The notes under the pieces: model-generated
What the model was told of the DNA's origin: nothing
What the model saw: only the letters and a program-made list of their open reading frames with translations
The model's database searches: none
Position numbers and translations under genes: made by a program
Assembly (NCBI GenBank): GCA_905221605.1
Contig: CAJNDS010002110.1
Span: forward strand, 600,001-650,000
DNA: 50,000 nucleotides
DNA from: Symbiodinium natans
Taxonomy: Eukaryota > Sar > Dinophyceae > Suessiales > Symbiodiniaceae
Direction: 5' to 3'
In this document: positions 20,435 through 31,800 of the stretch, in pieces
Layout: every line of letters starts with the position of its first letter
Position numbering within the stretch: the first letter of the stretch is position 1

Positions 20435-20800
20435 CTAAACCCTTGTTACATGAGTACAAGTGTGCATACAGCAACTACTGCGGTGATTTGGAAAGGGGGG
20501 GCCAACAATGTAGTGAGATTTTTCTGTACGCAACATACGGTTATACGGCTTGTGGCCCAAAGAATCTAACAACGGTGCTGCCAAACCAACCTCAGATACA
20601 TAACTCGTTCTCAGACTTGTGCATGAACACAAGCACAATAGCAAACACAGATTGAACCCACAGGAAAATTCAACTAGTTCCCTATGCCCAAGAGAAACCT
20701 AGGAATAGAAGGGTGCCCTTATTTGTGGTTATAAAGGACCTAAACCTTAAGAAAAGGCAATAAGGGCCTACTCTGGGTCCTAGCAAAACACAACTACCAT
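20435..20800. other. Unassigned unique stretch
   Basis: ORFs of about 70 codons lie on both strands (20443-20655 plus, 20435-20644 minus). Neither has recognisable motifs or splice sites; probably intronic. Confidence 0.3.
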
Positions 20801-20802
20801 AG

Positions 20803-20947
20803 GTTTTGCTACTACCTCCCTTTGTACTACCCCCAACCCCCCCCCGCCCCCGCCCCCAGTTTCCCCCCTTAAATAACGATTATTAGGCTTAATTGCTCCT
20901 AAATGGCTTGACCTGGGGGGGGGGGGGGGTTGGGTAGTAAAGAGGGC
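20803..20947. mobile_element. Hairpin element, family F6, copy 1
   Basis: TTTTGCTACTACC and TACTACCCCCAAC on the left, GTTGGGTAGTAAAG on the right, with poly-C and poly-G arms. The core TTAGGCTTAATTGCTCCTAA matches the element at 43378. Confidence 0.7.
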
Positions 20948-21080
20948 GGGGGCCGTAGGGGATCCCACGAAACTACCTAAACCCTAAACCCTAAACCCTA
21001 AACCTTAAACCCTGACCCCTAAACCCTAAACCCTAAACCCTAAACCCTAAACCCCAAACCCCAAACCCTAAACCCTAAAC

Positions 21081-21196
21081 AACTGGGAGCTTGATTGGAT
21101 GCCGGGCAGCGTCACCGTGATCTTCCTCGCCCCTTGCTTCCGCGAGGCTAGCGGAAGCTCTGAAGGTGTTGTTGCCTCCGTCGAAGGTGTGGTTGC
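21081..21196 (-). CDS. Exon spliced into a telomeric array
   Basis: Acceptor CTGAG|GC; 38 codons starting ATTPSTEATTPSELPLASRK and continuing QGARKITVTLPGIQ; donor TT|GTTTAGGG, again supplied by telomere repeat. There is an internal duplication of GAGGCAAC plus ACACCTTC. Low-complexity Thr/Ser-rich start. It lies beyond the stop at 21462, so I assign it to the next gene. Confidence 0.6.
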
Positions 21197-21461
21197 CTCA
21201 GGGTTTACGAGTTTAGGGTTTAGGGTTTGGGGATGAGAGTTTAGGGTTTAGGGGTCAGGGTTCAAGGTTTAGGGTTTAGGAGTTTGAGGTCTGTGCGGTC
21301 TAGAGCCTAGGGCCCAACTCGCTCTCAAACATATGCCTCAGGGGACCCTGAGAAAACAACAAGAGAGCCTAAACCCTTTTCAACGAGGTCTCCTAGACCC
21401 GAAGCCCTAAACCCTAAACCCTAAACCCAATACCCTAAACTCAAACCCATGGAGCCCCACG

Positions 21462-21520
21462 TCAGGCACTGGCCTGCTTGGCCTGCAGCCTCTGTTGCAT
21501 CATCTTCGCGCTGGCGTAGC
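21462..21520 (-). CDS. Terminal exon with TGA stop
   Basis: Acceptor TGCAAG|GC, then YASAKMMQQRLQAKQASA and TGA at 21462-21464. Charged, Gln/Ala-rich C-terminal helix. The phase matches the donor of the exon at 21738-21800: G joins GC to give Gly. It may be the end of the channel gene or of a short gene after it. Confidence 0.6.
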
Positions 21521-21737
21521 CTTGCATCGTCTCTTTGCGGGGGGGGACTCGGGAGCTTAGGGTCCTCGGGTTTTAGGGTTTTAGTGCTTAGTTTTGTTTT
21601 TTGGACTTAGGGTTTTGGGGTTTTAGTGCTTAGTTTTCTTTTTTTGACTTAGGGCTTAGGGTTTTAGTGCTTAGGGTCTCAGGGTTTAGGACCTTCTGGT
21701 TTTCGGTTTTAGGGAGGAGCAAGCCGCATCTGGAGAC

Positions 21738-21800
21738 CTTGAAACCCAAGAAGTCCAGGGCCAAAGCGCAAAAACCCGACACGTGAGAAGACCATGACGC
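21738..21800 (-). CDS. Penultimate exon, hydrophobic segment
   Basis: Acceptor GCCAG|GC; 20 codons VMVFSRVGFLRFGPGLLGFQ; donor CAAG|GT. Reads like a short membrane or interfacial helix. In frame with the terminal exon 21462-21520. Confidence 0.5.
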
Positions 21801-21954
21801 CTGGCATGCAGCGCACATTCAGTCCCTACATCGCACATAGAGGGTTCATGGTTCAGGGTTCAGGGCTTAGGGTTTTTCTTAGGGTTTAGGGTTTAAGGTT
21901 ACTTCAATCCCAAAAAACCCTAAGCCTTTCTTTCGCCAGGGGGTCTCTCAAGTG

Positions 21955-22035
21955 GTTGCACCCTAAACCCTAAACCCTAAACCCTAAACCCTAAACCCTA
22001 AACCCTAAACCCTAAACCCTAAACCCTAAACCCCA
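21955..22035. repeat. CCCTAAA array
   Basis: About ten perfect units immediately before the large terminal-inverted-repeat element. Confidence 0.9.
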
Positions 22036-22261
22036 GACTGTTCAAACCCTGAACCCAAAACCCCACAGCCCAGAGGCCCACGAAGATCCAAAGCCTCAAA
22101 CCACATGAGCCCCCAGAAGAAACCCTTAATGCATTTCCCCTTTTTCACCCCTAAATAGATATATATATATATATATATGCTCACCCCCCCCCTCGACAGA
22201 CCCCGGAAGCGAAAAAAGGGCTGAGGCGCGACGGACAGCATAGCTGCACACGTGGGGTTCA

Positions 22262-23470
22262 TAGGATTCATTTTTTTTAATAGGAATCTTATTAAATGAA
22301 GAGGAAACCCTTTAAAATGAATGAGAACCCTTAATACTATTAAATTCAAGGGGAACCCTATTCAAATGAAAGAACCCTATTTAAAAGTTGATAGGAATCA
22401 TATTACATTTGTAGGAGCCTTATTAAAAAATAGGCAAACTATGAAAATCTATTGGAATCTTAAAAACAGAAATAGGAATCCTCTACTTAAATCCATAGGA
22501 ACCCTATCAAAATTAATCGGAACTGTATTAAAAATTAATAGGACGCCTATTAACATGAATAGGAACCCTATGAACGTTAATGAGAACCCTATGATAGTTG
22601 ATAGGAATCCTAATAAACTGAAGAGGACCCCTACTACAATTAATAGGAACCAATGGGACTCCTATAACGAATGTGAACCCTTAACTAATAGGAATCCTAT
22701 TAAAAATGATATGAGCCTAAACCAATAGGAATCCCTTTCAAATGAATCAGATCCCTATTAAAATTAATACGAATCCACATATCATGAGTAAGAGCTCTGA
22801 AATTGATATGAGTCTTATTGCAGTAGTAGGAGCTTTATCAAAATAATTAGGAACCATATGAAACTTCACTGGAATCCTATGAAAATAAGTAGGAATCTTT
22901 CGGGCTCCTACGAAATTTATCGGATAAGCTAGTAGAAAGCCCATTAACATGAATAGGAACCCTTAACAAATCAAAAGAACGCAGTGAAGATTAATAGGAA
23001 CTAATAGGACTCCTAGGAAAATAAGATTCGTTTAACAAGAATTAGTAGGAATCCTACTAAATGAATATGAGCCTAAACCAATAGGAATTCCTTTCAAACG
23101 AATGAGACCTCTATTAAAAGTAATACGAATGCCATTAACATGAACAAGAACCCTAAAATTGAGAGGAATCTTATTACATTAGTAGGAGCCTTATTAGAAT
23201 AATTAGGAGCCCTATGAAACTTTATTGGAATCCTATTTATCGGATAAGCTAATAGAAAGCCCATTAACATGAATAGGAACCCTTAACAAATCAAAAGAAC
23301 GCGGTGAAGACTAATAGGAACTAATAGGACTCCTATGAAAAATAAGATTCATTTAACAAGAATTAGTAGGAATCCTACTAGATGAATCTGAGCCTAAACC
23401 AATAGAAATTCCTTTCAAACGAATGAAACCCCTAATAAAAGTAATACGAATGCCATTAACATGAACAAGA
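22262..23470. repeat. AT-rich minisatellite inside TIR element 1
   Basis: Dozens of degenerate 24-30 bp units with core AATAGGAATCCTATTAAA; larger repeats of about 320 bp occur (22936-23080 against 23255-23400). Frames on either strand read as Asn/Pro/Ile-rich repeats and are not genes. Confidence 0.85.
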
Positions 23471-24480
23471 ACCCATCCAAAAATCGAGCTCCCGCTCGAG
23501 ATTCCAACATTCCAAAAATCAAAAAAATCCACCCCAAGGTTTGGGTTTTTGGAAACTCGAGCGGGAGCCTCCAAATCCAAAAATCCAAAATTCCTCGAGT
23601 TTCCAAAAATCCAAAAATCCAAAAATTCCAACCCAAGTTTCGGAGTTTTGGAAACTCGAGCGGGAGCCTCGAAATCCAAAAACCCAAAATTCAACGAGTT
23701 TCCAAAAGTCCAAAAACCCGAAAAATCCACCACAAGGTTTGGAATTTTGGAAACTCGAGGAATTTCCTCAAAATCCAAAAATCGAGCAAATTCCTCGAGT
23801 TTCCAAAATTCCAAAAAAGCCCACCCCAAGGTTTGGAATTTTGGAAACTCGAGGAATTTGCTCGATCTTTGGATTTTGAGGCTCCCGCTCGAGTTTCCAA
23901 AAATCCGAAACTTGGGTTGGAGTTTTTGGATTTTTGGAATTTTGGAAACTCGAGGAATTTCCTCAAAATCCAAAAATCGAGCAAATTCCTCGAGTTTCCA
24001 AAATTCCAAAATCCAAAAATCCAAAAAAGCCCACCACAAGGTTTGGAATTTCGGAAACTCGAGGAATTTGCTCGATTTTTGGTTGTTGAGGCTCCCGCTC
24101 GAGTTTCCAAAAATCCGAAACTTGGGTTGGAGTTTTTGGATTTTTGGAATTTTGGAAACTCGAGGAATTTCCTCGATTTTTGGATTTTGAGGCTCCCGCT
24201 CGAGTTTCCAAAAATCCAAACCTTGGGGTTGGTTTTTTTGGATTTTTGGAATTTTGGAAACTCGAGGAATTTGCTCGATTTTTGGATTTTGAGTAAATTC
24301 CTCGAGTTTCCAAAATTCCAAACCTTGGGGTTGATTTTTTTGGATTTTTGGAATTTTGGAAACTCGAGGAATTTGCTCGATTGTTGGATTTAGAGGCTCC
24401 CGCTCGACTTTCCAAAAATCCAAACCTTGGGGTGAGTTTTTTGGGTTTTTGGAATTTTGGAAACTCGAGGAATTTTGGAG
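23470..24480. repeat. CTCGAG-containing inverted minisatellite
   Basis: Units such as AATTCCTCGAGTTTCCAAAA alternate with their reverse complement, with the GAGCCTCCCGCTCGAG variant. Because both orientations are present, long ORFs appear on both strands (up to 356 codons, 23353-24423 minus). These are translations of the repeat. Confidence 0.9.
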
Positions 24481-24639
24481 TAGTGCTTTTCACCTCCCCC
24501 CTTCCTAGACAGACCGGAAATACAATTCTGGGGTCTGTCGAGGGGGGGGGGGGGGGGTGACCATATATATATATATATCTATATGTCTTTGCTGTCCCTA
24601 TATTACATGCCCAAGTAGCCCCTGAAGAAACCCGAAAGA

Positions 24640-24800
24640 ACCCCCCAAGAAGGCTTTTTGAGGGTGCCTCCTTCAGTCCCTATAAGCCCCCCAAGAAAGT
24701 GCGCCACTTTCAGTTCTATAGGGGGTTCTAGTATCCCAAGGTCATAAGCCCCCAAAAAGAGTGTGCACTTTCAGTTCTATAGGGGCTTCGAGTATCCCCA
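24640..24800. repeat. Tandem repeat, about 60-bp unit
   Basis: AGTGCGCCACTTTCAGTTCT and GAGTGTGCACTTTCAGTTCT head successive units, each followed by ATAGGGG and AGTATCCC; an older third unit precedes them. Confidence 0.65.
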
Positions 24801-25257
24801 AAAAGCGTAAAGTGTACTCACTCAGGTACTAAGATGACATGAAGTAGGGAATAAACTTCTTGTACCACCAAAAGGACACCCAGTATATACACACACCACT
24901 ATTTAAAAGGAACCTTATATACACTCACCAAAAACAGAAATATAAACCCTGCTTCACATCAAGCTGGGACGCCGCTGGAAGTCGACGAGGTCTGAGAAGC
25001 CAGGGACAATCGGGGCGGATTCTGGCGCCAAGTGCGGTGGATCCAGGCTTCGGGTTTAGGGTTTAGGGTTTAGGGCTTAGGGTTTAGGATTTAGGGTGTA
25101 GGGCTTAGGGCTTGGGGCTTAGGGTTCGGGACTTTGCGCCGGGTTTAGGGGGCTTACAGACTTTGGGGTGCTTCAGCGCCCACAAGGTGTTCCTAACCCA
25201 ACCCCACAACTACCCCAAGCATACAGTCCGATGCTCAAAGTAACAGGGTACCAAACA

Positions 25258-25348
25258 CGATGAGTGCTGCTATTGCCAACAAAAGAGGGGGAGGACGGCT
25301 TCCAAAAGTTGTGTGGCAAGCGTGCTGTGTGGCCAACCTCGTTGAGAT
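25258..25348 (-). CDS. Possible exon with a transmembrane stretch
   Basis: One minus frame gives TTFGSR then PPPLLLAIAALIVFGTLLL and a stop, a clear hydrophobic helix. A second minus frame is open too (VGHTARLPHNFWKPSSPSF, after GAG|G). I cannot decide between them. Confidence 0.3.
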
Positions 25349-25781
25349 TGATCGCTAAACCCTAAACCCTAAACCCTAAACCCTAAACCCTAAACCCTAA
25401 ACTTTAAACCCCAAACCCCAAACCCTAATCCGGGTTTCAGCTCGAGGAGGGCCTTAGAGGGGGGCTTCTTGACTCCAAATCAGACCAAAGGTTCGTGCAG
25501 TTGGGTCTTTCCTGAAGTAGGCCTCAGGGTTTAGGGTTGAGGGTTGAACCTAGGAGTAACCTAAGAATGGGAATGATATGGGGTTTAGGGTTTAGGGTTT
25601 AGGGTTTCTCAAAGGGGCTTGTACGGGAGCCTGAACCCCAGAAAAAGCTGGAACCCGGGCAGACTCCGGGTCCTAGAGGGTTTAGGGTTTAGGGTTTGGG
25701 GTTTGGGGTTTGGGGTTTAGGGTTTAGGGTTTGGGGTTTAGGGTTTAGGGTTTAGGGTTTATGAACCAGGCCCCTTGGCGC

Positions 25782-25842
25782 CTGGGCTATGCGAAGGTGC
25801 ACAATCTCCCGCTGGAATTCGGACCACAGGTCCTGCAGGTTC
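25782..25842 (-). CDS. Channel gene exon: C-terminal coiled coil
   Basis: Acceptor CCAAG|G, 20 codons [20 protein letters not shown], donor CCAG|GC. Heptad-like spacing of L/W/F/I/L suggests a coiled coil. Assigned to the channel from position and from resemblance to tails of this family; the intervening exons to 27736 are not all resolved. Confidence 0.5.
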
Positions 25843-28800
25843 CTTGGGCTTCGATGCGCACACCAGTTTAGGGTTTAGGGTTTAGGGTTTAGGGTTTAGG
25901 GTTTAGGGTTTAGGGTTTAGGGTTTAGGGTTGAGGCTTCAGGCTTGAAGGTTTAGGCATTAGGCTTTAGGCTTTAGGCTTTAGGCTGTACGGTTTAGGGT
26001 TTAGGGTTTAGGGTTTAGGGTTTAGGGTTTAGGGTTTAGGGTTTAGGGTTCTGAGTGCGAAAATCGTGAAGGTACCTGATTCGGGCCCTTATGATAAGTC
26101 TGTCCTACTCTTTGGTGGCTCTCTTGCTGTTGGCCCGAAGCCCTACACCCCCAAACCCTCATTTCCATAAACTCCCATACGACCCGTGACATGGATTCGG
26201 CAAGAACGTGACACTCTCCAATCAACGTGGCTGACTTCTGAAAACCCAAAACCCCTAAAACCCTAAAACCCTAAAACCCTAAAACCCTAAAACCCTAAAC
26301 CCTAAACCCTAAACCCTAAAACCCTAAAACCCTAAACCCTAAACCCCAAACCCCAAACCCTAAACCCTAAACAACCCCTCCTTGAAAGTTTAACTTTTCG
26401 GCTCCTTCCCTAGGGTCTAGGGTTTAGGGTTCAGGGTTTAGGGTTCAGGGTTTAGGGTTTAGGGTTTAGGGTTTAGGGTTTAGGGTTTAGGGTTTAGGGT
26501 TTGGGGTTTAGGGTTTAGGGTTTAGGGTTTAGGGCTTAGGAAAGTTTAAATTTTCGGCTCCTTCTTGTAGCTCCTAAGCCCAAAATGTTGAAGCCCGAAG
26601 GACCAGCCAGAAGAAAGCCAAGACCCGGGGCTCCAACTAGGCTTAGAGGGTTTAGGGCTTTTCTAGGGTCTAGGGTCTAGGGTCTAGGGTCTAGGGTTTA
26701 GGGTTTAGGGTTTAGGGTTTAGGGTTTAGGGTTTAGGGTTTAGGGTTTAGGGTTTAGGGTTTAGGGTCAGGGTTTAGGGTTTGGAGGGTCTAGGGCTCTT
26801 AGGGTCTAGGGTTAAGAGTTCAAAGCCCATGTAGACGGAAGAGTCGTTAGGCCCTAAACCCTAAACCCTAAACCCTAAACCCTAAACCCTAAACCCGAAA
26901 CCCTAAACCCTAAACCCTAAACCCTAAACCCTAACCTCGGAAGGATGCAAAGTACTGGTATTTACTTCAGAACGCCCAAAAAATGAAAGGTTCTTGGCAG
27001 GGCCCTAAACCCTAAACCCGTTCATAGTCCGGAACTGAGGTCCGAAACATCCGACTGAGTCTCAGTTCTTCTCACTTCAGACAGGGTTTAGGGTTTAGGG
27101 TTCGGGGGTTAGGGAACCTTAGGCAAGCTTCGGGAGCCTGAGGCAATGGTGGGGCGAATTCGGGAACCTTGTGTTTGGGGTATAAAGGGTGCCCAATTTC
27201 AAACTGTGGCAGTCAAAACAGAAAGCTCTCCCAGGCACGACCAAGATGCTTGTGGTTCTGGACCTGAGCCCAAAAAAAGACGGGCTGGTTCTTGGAAGGG
27301 ACTGAGGGAATTAGGGCCCCTATGTGTACATGTATACATGTATACATGTATACATGTATATATGTATATATGTATATATGCATATATACATATATATATA
27401 TATATATATACCCTTTAAGGAATTTTAGGGCCCTAGTTTTATACCCTTTATGGGATTCTAAGGCCCTACAGTATACCCTTTAAGGGATGACCTAGGGGGA
27501 TCTAGGGTACCTCATTCCCTCATTCCCTACAAGACCTGAGCCCCAAAAGAACGCTGCGGAGTCAGCCCCTGACTGAAGGCTTCGGGGCTCTCAAGGTTTT
27601 GGCGGTTTTTGGGGGGTGCGCGGTCTCGGCTTCCCGAATAACCCTAAACCCTAAACCCTAAACCCTAAACCTCAAAAACCCTAAACCCTAAACCCTAAAC
27701 CCTAAACCCCAAACCCTAAACCCTCAACCCTAAACAAAAAGCCGAGGGGCGATGAAGTCGTTCAGCATCTGCTGCACCGCGCGCGTCGCCAGCAAGGCAG
27801 CCACCGCGTCGCTTTTGCTGAGGTCGCCTCTTGCTGTCGGTTTCTGGAGGCAATGAGGTACCCTGTATTTCCCTATATGTACCCTAAACCCTAAACCCTA
27901 AACCCTAAACCTAAACCCTAAACCCTAAACCGTAAACTCAGGGCCTAGGCCGCCCCCCTACAGAACGGGGGCGGCGCTTAAGCCCTTCGACCGCGATGGC
28001 GAAAGTCGACCCAGGTCGCTTGCCCGCCTCCTGCAGCCCGGAGGTCGGTGGCACCCACGATGGGCCTGGTACCGGAGCAGGTTCTCTCGGCGACCAGTAC
28101 TGGTCTGGGGAGAGTACCCAAGGCCCCCAGGCCAGGACTGCCCCTGACCCCCCCCTGCTCGGGCGGCCCTGGGCCCCCTGGGCCGCCCTGGCCCCCCTGG
28201 GCCCCCCCCAGCCCCCCGTCTTTCCCCTGCTGGGCCCTCTTGAGCCTTTCCTGCGCTCCCCTGCCTGGCGCTCTGGCCTTCGCTCCCGACCCCCTTCCTG
28301 CCGGGCCTCCCGACCCACCTGCCCATCCCTCCAAACATCCACGAAATTGAGCGCCAAACAGGAGTTTACTTTTGCTCTTTTTGGGTTTACTTTTGCTCTT
28401 TTTGGGTTTGGGATGACCCGCATGACGTTGCTGGCATAGGACTTTGCCGAGGTTTTCTGGCCAAATTTCCTTCTGAGCTCACCGCACAAAAGTTGGTCGC
28501 CAGCGCCAAAGATCCGCGAAATCGAGCGCTGGAGCGTTGAACCCTCAACAAGCGGCCTCAACCTTCAACGGTCCTTCCTGAACGGGTTGTCCCGGGGCCC
28601 CCCCTGCTGTGCTGCACACCTGCTGCCTCACTGTGTCCTGCCCTCAGCTTTTTTTTACCGTGCCAGTCCCCGGACGAAGCTCGACCCTGTAAACTTCCCA
28701 CTTCCACGAGGTTTAAAAAAAAACGACAAGGTATTGAGTTTAGACCTAAACCCTAAAAGGAATAGGTAAGGGTGGCTTTGCCGCCTTAAACGGCGTGGGG

Positions 28801-31800
28801 TGGGAGAGAATTTTAGAGTGGCCCTCCACGATCGGGCCATGGCCGCCCTTCGCAATGCGCAAGGCCTTCGAGGCTTGGCTGATAACCGCAACATTTTCAG
28901 CTTCTGCGCAATATTACAGCAAACCCCAAGCCCTAAACCCTAAACCCTAAACCAACCCTCATTCCCTACAAACCAACAGTAAGGCCTCGAATCTTCAGGA
29001 GCCCATGGAGAAGCTCGGAGATCTGCAGGGTGCCACTTCCTTGGGGGTTTAGGGGTTTAGGGTTTAGGGTTTAGGGTTTAATCGCTCACACTCGGAGCCA
29101 GGCGAGTTGGGGTTTAGGGTTTGGGGTTTGGGGTTTAGGGTTTGGGGTTTGGGGATGGGGGGGCCTTTAGGGGTTCATGAAAGCGGTTGTTTTCCTTGGG
29201 GGTTGAGGGCTCTTCCTTAGTGGGTTAGGCTTTCGGGGCTTTAGCTGGATTCTTCGTAAACTGTTTAGGGTTTAGGTGGGTCTTTGGCAAGTTGGGAAGC
29301 TCGCCAGGAGGGTCTCCCAGTGTGACAGGGACTCTTGCGGGTTGACTCTTGCGGGTTGTCTGTCCATTATTGACGATCATGGGGTTTAGGGTTCAGGGTG
29401 AGTTATGAGTGTTGGTCCTTGCGGGCGCGGGGTGCACCACTTTTGTTTCCTGCGGGTGCTGGGGGAAGGGGGGCGCCTGTTCAATTGGATCGGTTTTCTC
29501 TAGACTCGTGTCTGGCACTGTGTAGGCTATCCCCATTGTGCATTGGCTCATAACCCCAAGTATTAGCTGGTTCGTGAAGATTACACTCGTAATTCGCGCG
29601 GGCTAAGAGAAAAGGGATTTGTTTAAGGAATAAAAAAACCTAAGACCTAAGAAATACTTGATTCATGGGGTCTTAAACTAGAAAGACAAATTTGAATCAA
29701 GATTGGAAAGTTGAATAAGAATGCTGCAACGCACTCCAACAGTACACAGAAAAGGCATGTAGAATGGCATAGTGCAGAACTGCCAGGCAGCCATCTGCAT
29801 CAATGATCTCAAACCTTGGTAGCCGAGCAGCCCTAAACCCTAAACACTAAACCCTCAACCCTAAACCCTAAACCCTACTAAACCCTAAACCTTAAACCCT
29901 AAACCGTAACCCTAAACCCTAAACCCTAAACCCAAAAAAGGCAAAAAAGGCAAAAAAGGGGTACCACTTAGCTGCCAAGAAACATGTTGGCGCGGTCCGG
30001 TGGCAAGTCCAACTCATCCATCAGCTTTTGCACGCCCGTGTCTTGAATGATCCTCAGAATCAGGGTTTAGGCTTTAGGCTTTAGGGTTTGAGATTTCGGG
30101 CTTAGGGTTTAGGGTTTAGGGTTTGGGGTAGAACTACTATTGGTTTTAAGAAACCCCACAAAAAAATATCTGGGGCTTTGGGCTTTGGGGTTTAGGGCAA
30201 TATAGTATCTTGAATGATCCTCAGAGAACTACTCTTTGCTTCAAAAACCTCCACAAAGAATATTTAGGGCTTAGGGTTAGGGTTTAGGGTTTAGGGAAAT
30301 AGAGGGATTCTTCACTATCTTGAATGGTCCTCAGAAACATCCCACTATGTGGGGTCTGAAGTTGCGTAGTGATTAATAGGGGTAGCCTCTTGGGATCCTT
30401 TTTTTAAAGGGAATCCGGAATCCTACGATTTGGGGGCCTATGTTCGGGGTCCCCTATGTTCGTAAACCCCCCCACATAGGGCCCGGTAGGGCTGAGGACA
30501 GGAGTCGCCAGGAGTTGGTGCTCATGGAAACAAACAACTATTCCTGAGCTACTGTCTGCTTGCATAAGATCCCATCAGTACAGCGATAATTCTCTTTGAC
30601 TTTTTCTTTTGGGGGGGGGGGGGGGAATTCTTAAGCCAATAGCAGTAAGCCAACCCGAAAACCTCAGGCCTAAAACCCTCTCCTTAAGAACGATTGGCTT
30701 GGGGTGTAGGGGCTAGACCACGCCGAGGGGCAGCAAGAACAATTCCTTGGTGATGGCCACTTTGTCCATCTCAGCCTCGTGGAACCTCGGCTGCGGGAAC
30801 TCGGGCTTAGGGTTTTTTTAGGGTGTCTGATCGGGCACCTGGGCATGCAAATCCTGAAGGGAACAGACGAGGGGGGAGGGGGTTAGGGTTTGGGGTTTGG
30901 GGCCGAGGGTCGGGGACGTAGTTGTCGCGAATACCACCTGCCTGTGACCCCCAAGTTCACCTAGCGGAGCATTCTGTTAGCCTGAAAACCCTCAACCCCC
31001 GAAACCCTGATACGCAAAAAACCCGAGTGCCCTCTCGTTGTTTGTGCATTCGGGCTCTGCGCTACTACCCTCTCTCTCTTCAAACCCTCAAACTACCCTC
31101 AGACCTCAAACCCTCAAACCCTTAAACCCTCAAACTCGCGAACCCTTGAACCCTCGAACCCTAAGCCCTGAACCCTAAACCCTAAACCCTAAATAAACCC
31201 TAAACCCTAAACCCTCAACCCTCAACCCTCAACCCTAAACCCTAAACCCTAAACCCTAAACCCTAAACCCTAAACCCTGACTGAACCCCAAACTGGCGTC
31301 TGCTGAGCCCAAGGAGCACGGCCGTTTTGCCGAGGTCCAGGCGCTTAGACGACGAGGTAGAGTCTTTTATCTGGTCATCCATGTCCTGTGGCGAGCCCTA
31401 AACCCTAAACCCTAAACCCTAAACCCTAAACCCTAAACCCTAAACCCTAAACCCTAAACCCTAGACCCTAATCTGGTCATCCATGTCCTCTGACGGGAAA
31501 GGGGGGGAGGGCGGAGAGTTTTAGGAATTTAGGGGCCTTTCAAGCGTAGGAACCCATGTTTCCCAGATTGGAGGTTTAGGATTTAGGGTTTGGGGGTTTA
31601 GGGTTTAGGGTTTGAGGGTGGTGGGGTGGGTTAGGGTTTACGGTTAACCCAATCGCTTCGGGGTGTACGTTTAGGGCCCTAATTAGACCCTAAACCCTAA
31701 ACCCGAAACCCCAAGGTTCTTAAGGTGGTTCGCTGCTCAGGGTTTGCGAGGCAGGTTTCTTGCCATCTGCCTTCAAGGCCTCGCATCACACTGCAGGGTT

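Larger units (their letters stand above)
22157..24584. mobile_element. Large TIR element 1, inserted in (TA)n
   Basis: The left end is (AT)n, then GCTCACCCCCCCC and CTCGACAGACCCCGGAA (to 22210). The right end is its mirror: TTCTGGGGTCTGTCGAG, a G run, GTGACC and (AT)n (24525-24584). The interior is two unrelated minisatellites and no transposase-like ORF. A second inverted copy of the terminal sequence at 24489 makes a small fold-back at the right end. Confidence 0.75.

Noticed and set aside
22321-22728. 135-codon plus-strand ORF with repeated Asn/Pro/Ile phrases
   Set aside because: Produced by the AATAGGAATCC-type AT-rich minisatellite, not by a gene.
23353-24493. Long ORFs on both strands (up to 356 codons)
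   Set aside because: They are translations of an inverted minisatellite containing CTCGAG; the same peptide phrases recur in all frames and on both strands.
28847-28903. Exon candidate on minus ([18 protein letters not shown]) that fits the phase of the EF-hand exon
   Set aside because: The exon at 27736-27827 fits the same phase with a better AG|G acceptor and supplies the family-typical [18 protein letters not shown] sequence, so this one is probably coincidental or intronic.
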